In this document: positions 56,179 through 64,000 of the stretch, piece after piece
Layout of the letters: each line of letters begins with the position of its first letter
How positions within the stretch are numbered: the stretch's first letter is position 1
Assembly: GCA_045837725.1 (NCBI GenBank)
Contig: JBEWZL010000282.1
Location: 62,001 to 126,000 of the forward strand
Origin: Vermamoeba vermiformis
Taxonomy: Eukaryota; Tubulinea; Echinamoebida
Direction: 5' to 3'
Length of the DNA: 64,000 bases
Position numbers and translations under genes: made by a program
The notes under the pieces: model-generated
What the model saw: only the letters and a program-made list of their open reading frames with translations
What the model was told of the DNA's origin: nothing
The model's database searches: none

Positions 56179-57940
56179 ATGGTTCGGCTAGGCAAGTATG
56201 ATTTAAAACGTTTAGACATACAGCTTTAAGACTAATATGATTTAAAAGGAGGTGTTATTCTACTACTAGTGGCCATTGTAAGCTTGGTTAAAGCTACTTT
56301 GATTGTGCATCTGAAAAATGACACTTCTGAAATTGATGTGTCGTTTAAAGCTGTCTACGCGCAATCATCTCCTTACCCCTTCAATGTCCATGGAAGGTTT
56401 TATATTATGCAAACAACAGATGTAGAAGAATTACCAGAGGATCTTTCCGGAGTTATCGTTCTTGGTAACGCCAATTCAACCGCAGACGAGCTTGCATTCA
56501 TCCATCGAACATACGAAAACAAGGGATTGGTAATAGAAATAATATTAAATTTTAATTTATTATTGCCTAGTAATCCTTTTCGCCTAGGGCTACGTTGCGC
56601 AGTATCCAGATTTCGTTATGTTTTTCAAAAACATGATTCCCTTGCCCTTCGTCTGTATTTTATCTAACGTAAGTTGATTATTAAAATACTTCGGTTGCCT
56701 GATTTAATTCTAAATATAGGACTCAGCGATAATTTATGATCTGTGGGAAAAATCGAATCGGACTTTGTCTGTCACTATAATATCAGGTACTGTGTTTATT
56801 ACCCTCGTCTAGTAGATATTAATGACTTTTGTATCTCAGATGACAACTATCAAATTTCATTGGGGAGAAGTGCCGGATCTGTTTTCTTGCTAGTTATCAC
56901 CATAGCGGTACTCTTAGCAACACTTGCGTATGTGTGCTATCAACTTCATTCATTTAAAGACGGTGCCTCTGTCACAAAAATAGCTTTAGTTGGTGTTTTG
57001 ATATCGAACTTAGGTAAGAAAAGTTGTTCAAAGTAGTAGATCCGATGACACGATTTTTGACACTTTGACACTTTGACAGGTTTAATCGCAGAAAGAATTG
57101 CTACGTTCTTTCTAATATATACGAACTACGTTCCAATGGCAATCCTTCCTCCAATCGCCGTCATCGGACCACCATTCGTTGCTTTCTCGGCTATCTTCAT
57201 TAGTCTGTACTGGTCTACTCTCGCATTCCCTAACTCAGTCAAAATGAAGAGCAAACAAGTCTTTCTTCCCGTGCTAGCGATATGGGTCGTAAGTCAGCAT
57301 ATAGCTCATGCTAGTCTTAGTGACGTGAGCATGAATTGACATTTTTGATAGGCGGGGCTGATCACCTTTGCAGTAGCACTGGCAACCGGACTTAACGAAG
57401 TAATCTCTGCTCTGCAAATAGCCTTCGCAATCATCATTTGTGTAAGTAATTAAGGCTGAATGATGAAATGGAGATGAATAATAATCCTATGAAAGGTGTC
57501 GGCAACGTACTTCTTAGTTGTTGGAGGCATACTGATTAGAATACTAAAAAAAGGCAATAAGATTATTGCAACGAAACGAAAAGTCAACAAAAGAGTAAGT
57601 ATTTCCGAATGGATCCAATCGCCAACTAATTGAAATTTCGCAGTTGACGTATATGTTAATATTAGCGGGTATCAGCATGTACGGCATTGTTATTGTAGGA
57701 ATCTTCATCAGCTTGTACCGTCCGTCTTCCAGCCCTCCTTTCTTCGCTCGGTTAATTCCGGCAGAAAACACGTACTTTGCCACACGAGCGCTATTAAGTC
57801 TCTTTTGCACTTGCTCTGTCGCGACACTTGCAGCGCTGTTTAAGAAGCCTAAAGCCAACAAAACAAACGTAGAGTTGAAGGTTGGGACTTCAGACGAGGA
57901 CAAAAGGACACCTCATTCACGATTCAACGAAGCGCGATAG
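56179..57940 (+). CDS. Seven-helix membrane protein with secreted-type ectodomain, copy 1
   Basis: Nine exons (56179-56191, 56249-56529, 56588-56668, 56720-56786, 56840-57013, 57080-57288, 57352-57441, 57496-57594, 57644-57940) give 436 aa. Exon 1 (MVRL) joins through a GC donor to GGVILLLVAIVSLVKA, a signal peptide. The ~180-residue ectodomain (LIVHLKND, LPEDLSGVIVLGNA, YDLWEKSNRTLSVTII) recalls protease-associated-type folds. Seven hydrophobic helices follow, beginning GSVFLLVITIAVLLATLAYV and ending ATRALLSLFCTCSVATLAAL. A conserved loop reads YWSTLAFPNSVKMKSKQVFL. The layout is receptor-like and somewhat like THH1/TOM1/TOM3-type proteins, but I cannot assign it. Cytosolic tail is Ser/Lys/Asp-rich. 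Confidence 0.82.
57046..57079. repeat. TGACAC repeat array forming the splice acceptor of copy 1 exon 6
   Basis: TGACACGA then three TTTGACACTTTGACA-type units end exactly in TTTGACAG|G, the acceptor of exon 6. The paralogue at 61821-61839 ends its intron the same way. Confidence 0.8.
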
Positions 57941-58018
57941 TGACACTTGCCTTATTTGGTAAAAACGCATGACATTAGGTATGACATTGTAATGGTGGGT
58001 TAAATGTCTTTGTATGTT

Positions 58019-59296
58019 TTAATGATCGTCTTTGAATGAAGGTTTAGGCTCGTTCTTCGCGGTGGCTTTAGACCACACTAATGGCTCGTACCAGTCACGT
58101 GGCAATCCTGCTTCAGATCTGGCTTCGTGATTGATCGGCGGAGGCTATGAAAATCGTTAGATATTACGATTACGCGTGTATATATAAATTAGTGATCTTA
58201 CCATTAATCCATGGTGCTGTCTAACGTATTGTTGGAATTGTTTGGCTGGATCCGCAACTTGATCTTTCTCGCATAAATATTTGAACCTTTAAATGTCGTT
58301 ATAATCCCAATATATTAACATTATTAGTATTATAGTATCTTACCAAGTCATTCCGACGCGCACATGCTGAATTTCCTCGCGGCAGATCTGATCGATAATT
58401 TTCGAACTGATCTTATCGCCTTGAGATACGAATTTGTTGACTAATCTTCCCCATGAATCAAGACCACGTGCTTCTTGTACTAATTGAATGATTGCTACAC
58501 GTGCTTTAATGTCGTATTTTGTTCTTTCAGCGCTCTAAATCCAAAAAAAATTAATTTGCGATTACTTCGTTTCAATTTATTATAAAAATATCGCCTAATA
58601 TATAATTAGTATTTTTAAGGTTTTTACTTACGCCCCAAAGGCCGTCATGGGCTGGAATAGATCCGTAAGATCCACCAAGTTGTTCCAATCGATTACATAA
58701 CATTAGAAAATGTCTAGACTCGTCTCCAGCGACCAATATCTAAATATTATTAGCGAAATTTCGCTGAAAAAAATTTACGTACAAAGTCTCGATAAAATTG
58801 TTCGGGCAGATCTGTACGCGGGAATCGCAACATTGTATCCCATGCCATATCAATAGCATTAAGTTCAATATCTATTAGATGCCAGCCTTAGTATGATGTT
58901 ATGGCTTAATAGTCATAGAGTTCTTACGTGCAAGATTATGAAGAAGGAAAAATGACAGATCCACACCGAGTGTTTTATGATTTGGCATTTCCTTAGTAAT
59001 TACTGTATAATATGATAGTAATTAGCATTAATGATTTTATCATGCTTGTGTTTATATACCTAATTTTGGCTTCTCTGGACGGGTCGGAACATCCGGTGCA
59101 GGTAAGTTGAGTTCAGATCCAATCCGCAGCGGCTGCAAGAAAGGGTAAGCACAAGCATCAATATTAATATTATAATTACCTTGTTTTTTGTCTCTTCATA
59201 TTCGTGAACGATTTTGAAGGCCTCACAAGACAGCTGGGCTTTTAACTTCGCATCTGAAGTTGACAAGATCTCAGCAGCTTGTTCAAAAATTGACAA
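58019..59296 (-). CDS. DUF455 ferritin-like family protein
   Basis: At least nine exons on the minus strand (59296-59180, 59132-59060, 59002-58928, 58871-58783, 58739-58632, 58535-58344, 58286-58202, 58144-58019), ending at TAA 58019. Family blocks: APDVPTRPEKPKL, FLLHNLAHIELNAIDMAWD, QFYRDF, VAGDESRHFLMLCNRLEQLG, GSIPAHDGLWGSAERTKYDI, ARGLDSWGRLV and REEIQHVRVGMTWFKYLC. The ExxH pairs (HIE, ESRH, EIQH) are those of a di-iron four-helix bundle. DUF455 proteins are poorly characterised; some are linked to tRNA hydroxylase-like chemistry. The true start codon was not found; the first supported exon begins LSIFEQAAEILSTSD after an acceptor at 59299. It lies between two copies of the seven-helix family, on the opposite strand. 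Confidence 0.82.
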
Positions 59297-59300
59297 ACTA

Positions 59301-59689
59301 TATTAAGAAAAAATATATATTAATATTTTATGGAATATATAGACTATAATGGCCGAGAAAAAGACCGCAAGTATTTTAGAAAAATAATTAATTTATTGGA
59401 TCCGCTGTCAGTGAATGGTAAGGGTACATAACGATCAAATTATAAGTACCTTTTGAAATCTGATTTTTTTCTTCGTAACTCCTTGAATAGGAATGTCCTA
59501 CTGTTTATGATGGATCTCGATCTGCGAACGAAGGTAGCCAACATGATGTTCAACACCGTTACTTATATGTCCAATATTTAAGTAGTGTAAAGTGCCAATA
59601 TCTGCTATTGGTGGTGTTTATCAAAAAGGTTTGCCAAATATAAATTGGCGATCGCACAGGATCTCGCGTGAACCACTGAGTTTGGACAG
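59301..59689. other. Gap between DUF455 and truncated seven-helix copy
   Basis: Holds the unresolved 5' end of the DUF455 gene. No trace of ectodomain exons of the seven-helix family could be seen before 59690. Confidence 0.35.
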
Positions 59690-60535
59690 GTCTGCTCACT
59701 GAACGAATCATCATGTTACTGTCCCTATACACCAATTATATCGTCAGTACCATCGCGCCTCCAATCTCAATCATCGGACCGATGTTCATTGCCTTCTCAG
59801 CCGTGTTTATCAGTCTCTACTGGTCTACTCTCGCGTTCCCGACAACACTTAAAATGAAGAGCAAGCAAGTCTTTCTTCCCGTTTTAGCCGTTTGTGTAGT
59901 ACGTGCATTGCTTAGTCGAAGCAGTAGTATCGAATAATAATTGTTTGTTAGGTCGCGTTGCTGGCCTATGCGGTGACACTTTCCATGGGCGTTGGAATCG
60001 TTACTTTTGGACTTCAAGTGACTTTCGTTATTATAATCTTCGTAAGTCCTAAGTGATGCAATCAAATAGCATTATTTCCATTCTCTAATTGTTTTATCAT
60101 AGATCGTTGCAACGTACTTCATTGTGGTCGGTGGCATTCTCATTCGAACACTCAACAAAGGCAATAAAGTCGTTGCAACGAAGCGAAAGATTACTAAACG
60201 AGTAAGGCTAGCCCCGTCAATTAATCTCGTATAAAGATATAAGTGGCTTTATTAACGCTAATATTTTGTAGTTGACGTACATGCTGATCTTAGCTGGCAT
60301 TAGTATGTACGGCGTTGTTATCGACGGTCTGTTCATCAGCGCGTATTCACACTCACCTGAAAGCACATTCTACGCAACACGTGCCGTCCTTAGTGTCTTT
60401 TGTGCGTGCTCTATAGCGACATTAGCAGCGTTATTTCAGAAACCTAAGGCTCAAAAGCTGACCTCTGGACTGAACGGTGGATCTTCTGGCGATGACAAGA
60501 CTTCGAATTATTCGCGGTTCAACGAACCACGATAA
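59690..60535 (+). CDS. Seven-helix family, copy 2, 5'-truncated
   Basis: Starts abruptly at the equivalent of copy 1 exon 6, immediately after an intact acceptor GGACAG, with LLTERIIMLLSLYTNYIVST, and keeps the four exons that follow (59952-60041, 60103-60201, 60272-60535). Helices 2 (partial) to 7 are intact, including YWSTLAFPTTLKMKSKQVFL and YMLILAGISMYGVVIDGLFI. The signal peptide, ectodomain and helix 1 are missing. ATG 59713 could start a shortened protein of about 215 aa. Reading frame is undamaged, so either recently truncated, expressed as a short form, or joined to an unseen upstream exon. Confidence 0.65.
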
Positions 60536-60676
60536 AGCAATGTATTTATAAATTTAACTTAAATCATTTGGCTAGCTTATTTTTACGTATAATTCAAAAA
60601 AGAAATTGTGGTTCCTGTCAAGGCACGTCAACTGCTCGTCTTTGATCACCGACCTGTTGCAATCCAACACATCCGT

Positions 60677-60688
60677 TGACACGTGTCA
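60677..60688. repeat. TGACACGTGTCA palindrome 5
   Basis: Exact palindrome in the intergenic DNA 95 bp before the putative start of copy 3. Confidence 0.9.
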
Positions 60689-60782
60689 GCGGTTTTCTTC
60701 TCCGTTAACTTTTTTTTTGAATTTTATTCTCTAATTGAATTGAAAGCTGCGTATACACCTGGTAGACGTTGAAGTGATATGC

Positions 60783-62670
60783 ATGGCGGTCAAAGGTAAT
60801 TAAAAATTGCTAAGTGTCAGATCCAATTTAATGTGCCTTCAATTCGATTAATTTTACAAATAAAAGTAAACAAAAAACTAATATTAAATATTTTAATCCC
60901 AAATCAAGCTTGCTATCAACTTGATAAGAATTTACTTTTTAAATTCACTTGCATTAAAAATATTCTGCCCGACAATACTTACTCGATTCCATTTAGACTT
61001 TTGGTCATATATTGCTTTGTATTATTAGCAATTTTTGGCGTTACGCAAGCTACATTAATTGTGCATCTGAAAAACGACGCTTCACAAAATGACGTGCATT
61101 TCCAAGCAAGCTACGCTCCAACATCTCCTACCCCATTCAATCTCATTGGAAAGCTATATATTATGACGACAACGGATATTGAAGAGTTGCAAGCGTTGGA
61201 TCTGGATGGAGCGATCGTTCTTGGATCTCGTGTCAATACAACTCAACTAGACTTCGACTTCTCGGAACTAGTCTACGAAAAGAAAGGATTGGTAATTATA
61301 GCATGACATTAACGAAATATTAACCTAAGTACCAGGGTTACATCACGCAAGTCCCGAGCAAACTGTTGGGAATGGCGTTTCCTTCTATTTATCGCCTTCC
61401 TGTCGTTAGCGTCATATACGAGGTAATATATTAAGCTTACTGCAACAAAGAGTTAAATGGTCATTCGGTCAGGATGCGCTTGCCGTTGAGGATCTGTGGG
61501 AAAAGTCCAATCGAACGTTAACGGTCACTATAATATCAGGTACTACCACTCATATAATAGCCATATTAAATCTCATGATATCTTCTGTTAGATGATAACG
61601 AACAAATGGCGGTCGGAAGAAGCGGAGGCTCGGTGTTCCTCATAGTTATTAACTTGGTGATACTCTTAGCAACACTAGTATATGTATGCTTTCAACTTCA
61701 TTCGTTCAAAGAAGGCGCCTCTGTAACAAAAATAGCGCTATTGGGCGTTTTACTAGCAAATCTAGGTAAGAATTACTGCTCAAAGTGGTGGATCCAGAAG
61801 TTGGTCATTTTCGCACGTGTTGACTGACACTTTTGACAGGCCTTATCGCGGAGCGGGTACTAATGCTCCTATTCATATTTACACCATACATAACGACCCT
61901 CGTCCCCATCCCAATTTCACTAATTGGACCAATGTTCATCGCTTTCTCGTCGATCTTCATCAGTCTGTACTGGTCCACTCTCGCGTTTCCGTCGCAAGTC
62001 AAAATGAAGAGTAAACAAGTCTCGCTTCCTATTCTAGCTTTCGCACTGGTAGGCGTTACTACGAGCCTTGACTTTAATCGCATTTAACGCTTGCTTATAA
62101 GGTTGCTTTTGCTGCCTTCACGGTCACAGTAGCACTTGACCTCGCTGCAGCGGCGATTATAATTCAGATTTGCTTCGTCGTTATAATGTTGGTAAGTCGC
62201 ACGTAGTTAAAGGTACCATCCGTACTAACGCTTTCCTCGTAAGATCATCGCTACGTATTATGTTATTATGGGAGCCATCCTCATTCGAACACTCAACAAG
62301 GGCAATAAAATTGTTGCAACGAAACGCAAAATAACCAAACGAGTAAGGCTTGACACGTGTCAATTAATTGCAATTCGATATCGATGACTAATCACGCAAA
62401 AAATAGTTGACTTACATGCTGATCTTGACTGGCATCAGTTTGTATGCTATTGTGGCGGTTGCAATTTTGATGAGTCTGTACTTTGGTCCGCCAATCAGTG
62501 TCTTCTATACAACGCGAGTAATGCTTAGTCTCTTCTGCGCGTGTTCAGTGGCAACTCTTGCGGCGCTGTTTAAGAAACCTAAAGCTCAAAAACGAAGTTC
62601 AGAAGTTAGAACGTCCGCCTCGTCGTCGGGTTATAACGACCCTAATTCCTTGCACTTAACTGAAACGTAA
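60783..62670 (+). CDS. Seven-helix membrane protein with ectodomain, copy 3
   Basis: Exons from about 61005 to 61291, then 61336-61422, 61473-61539, 61592-61765, 61840-62048, 62102-62191, 62244-62342 and 62407-62670, all parallel to copy 1. A signal peptide LLVIYCFVLLAIFGVTQA precedes TLIVHLKNDASQND. Ectodomain blocks DIEELQALDLDGAIVLGS and VEDLWEKSNRTLTVTII and the seven helices match copy 1; the tail (KRSSEVRTSASSSGYNDPNS) differs. The start is uncertain: an ATG at 60783 with a GTAATT donor mimics copy 1, but the phase into the signal peptide is not proven. Copies 1 and 3 differ throughout, so the duplication is not recent. Confidence 0.78.
61821..61839. repeat. TGACTGACACTTTTGACAG acceptor repeat in copy 3
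   Basis: Counterpart of 57046-57079: the TGACACTT unit ends in the CAG acceptor of exon 6. Confidence 0.75.
62351..62362. repeat. TGACACGTGTCA palindrome 6
   Basis: Exact palindrome in the intron before the last exon of copy 3. Confidence 0.9.
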
Positions 62671-62786
62671 TGATAAGATATGATGTGATATGATAATATA
62701 AATAAAACGGTTGTATTTTGTATTGCGCACAAGATCTGCGTTTTCAAGTGAAAATTTATGAAGTAGATTAAATACAGAGTACCTTT

Positions 62787-63960
62787 TTACAGCTTGAGCT
62801 TGCTCAAACGAGCTTTCATTGCACAATCGTTGAATGCTCTAATATAATTATCGCACAGAGTCAAATCACTCTTGTTCTCTGAATAGCACTTGGTCATCGC
62901 GATCTGCTCTTTTTCGCACACAGACACTTGTTCTTGTGTTGATGCTCGACCAGCACTAATAATATAATACTGTCAGTGACTGCTAGCTAATAAATATATC
63001 TAATAAAAAATCACAAGAGGCTTATTAAGTTGAAAAAATATGTAAAAAGTGTGCGTGTGCACGCAAGTTACGCGCTCAATTTAACGATATCATAATATTA
63101 TTCGATAATAATTTGCAATGTAATGTATAATAGATGACATCTATATAACATAGGTATATCGAATACTAATAAGTATCATTTGTAATCGCGTACGATACGC
63201 TCCAAAATGCCCCAACGCAATTGTATAAAAAATTGATTGCCAGTTGAAATCAATATTAAATATTATTAATATTACGCGATAGTACTTACTTAGTCTCGTT
63301 AAATTGGTCAACTATGCTCTTGATAGCATTAGCTTGTCGTTCCTCTTGTTCTTGCAACTGTTTCATGTTTTCCTCCATCTGCTTTACTTTTTCGTCTCGT
63401 TGCTTTTCAATTTTGTTCAAAATACTGCTCTTAGTGTCTTTAATAGTCTCAGCAGGAACTTCAGTATTAGCAGCGGGCTGTCTGTGTCTGGCAGATCGAG
63501 TTCGATCGGAGCGGTCTGGATGTGCTTCTAAATTATTAACTGCATCGTGCATAGTCTCAGCCATTAAATCATCGACACGTGATTCGTTTAATTTGTGGTG
63601 TTTGTTGTCATAGACATCTGTAACTGGTTCTTCTCGATCTGATTGTCCTTGTGGCACATGAGACTCTTCATGATTTTCTTGTACGTGCCCTAGTATAATA
63701 ATATTAATACGAAATTATAAGAGGTAAAAATTATTGGCGTTTATTGAATGGAAATAATAAAATCTTCGTGAACTTACTTGGAACAAATACTGGCCTTCGT
63801 ACTCCTAAAAATACGTTAATAATTAATACAAAATATAATAATAATTATTAGCGAGTCTCCTTCGAAACAGCAGGATCTATTTCAAAAATTATTTAATCTT
63901 ACCTGCGCTTACTCTGGCTCGTTTACGAGCAGCCAATTCATCTACAACAGTTTCATCGAA
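62787..63960 (-). CDS. MIC19/CHCHD3-like MICOS subunit (5' end beyond the window)
   Basis: Exons 63960-63903, 63805-63779, 63689-63290 and 62955-62787 give the last ~217 residues in phase; an acceptor at 63961 shows that more lies beyond the window edge. The N-terminal part seen is FDETVVDELAARKRARVSAG and GVRRPVFVP. The middle is a long charged coiled coil (KIEKQRDEKVKQMEENMKQL). The C-terminus is a CHCH fold with twin CX9C: CEKEQIAMTKC and CDNYIRAFNDC, the substrate pattern of Mia40/Erv1 import into the intermembrane space. Coil plus CHCH is the plan of MIC19/MIC25, which shape mitochondrial cristae. Confidence 0.8.
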
Positions 63961-64000
63961 CTAAATATATTATCATATTAAAATACTGTTTCAAGCATTG

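Noticed and set aside
63987-63998. ATG exon for the MIC19-like gene at the window edge
   Set aside because: It would need a 26-nt intron, shorter than any other supported here; the true 5' exon is more likely beyond the window.
1-64000. Alternative genetic code
   Set aside because: TAA, TAG and TGA each terminate well-aligned genes (for example SDR, enoyl-CoA hydratase and FtsJ-like), and none occurs inside conserved domains as a sense codon.
1-64000. CRISPR, rRNA or tRNA genes
   Set aside because: No regularly spaced repeats, no rRNA-like conserved blocks and no cloverleaf with A/B boxes were seen.

Overview
The window reads as a compact nuclear segment from a microbial eukaryote (protist). 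Nearly every gene is interrupted by short spliceosomal introns of about 30-250 nt (rarely up to about 620 nt), with GTAAGT/GTACG-type donors, ACTAAC-like branch sites and TAG/CAG acceptors. Spacing is tight, often 100-300 bp between neighbours. TAA, TAG and TGA all end well-supported genes, so the code looks standard. I cannot place the lineage from sequence alone. COMMD2, MIC19-like, SLC35B3-like and LONRF-like genes beside F-box/LRR families suggest a free-living unicellular eukaryote. No rRNA, tRNA or CRISPR was seen. Most gene models were checked by requiring exon phases to add up to a multiple of three; boundaries may still be off by a base in places.

Layout. 0-5 kb: a DUF4385 gene, then two head-to-tail copies of an unrecognised secreted protein whose frames run together without a stop. 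5.7-18.1 kb: metabolic and housekeeping genes (cytochrome P450, short-chain dehydrogenase, mitochondrial enoyl-CoA hydratase, a secreted Cys-rich protein, an EF-hand protein, a mitochondrial protein, an FtsJ/RlmM-type methyltransferase). 18.2-23.9 kb: three tandem F-box/LRR genes, two carrying single-base frame breaks. 24-36.3 kb: TPR co-chaperone-like protein, N-acylglucosamine 2-epimerase, RING-H2 protein, sirtuin, SLC35B-type nucleotide transporter, F-box/ankyrin-like protein.

36.48-43.78 kb: a full-length LINE (ORF1, Tudor-like segment, endonuclease, reverse transcriptase, RNase H, zinc knuckle) bounded by a 17-bp target-site duplication. It contains two textbook intron-like sequences. 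43.8-49.0 kb: three more F-box genes, one an LRR protein with its F-box at the C-terminus. 49.3-55.7 kb: cytochrome b5 reductase, LON/RING protein, COMMD2, and a small intronless gene with an upstream ORF. 56.2-62.7 kb: three tandem copies of a seven-helix membrane protein family with a secreted-type ectodomain; the middle copy lacks the ectodomain, and a DUF455 gene lies between copies one and two. 62.8 kb to the edge: a MIC19-like twin-CX9C protein.

Themes. (i) Seven F-box genes in 64 kb indicate an expanded substrate-adaptor repertoire. (ii) A 12-bp palindrome, TGACACGTGTCA, occurs six times, only in introns and intergenic DNA, together with TGACACTT direct repeats that also form splice acceptors. 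(iii) GC-AG introns, introns of 31-35 nt, and first coding exons consisting only of ATG are unusually visible. (iv) Several otherwise intact genes carry a +1 frame break, mostly in or beside a homopolymer, which points to residual sequencing errors or real +1 slippage.
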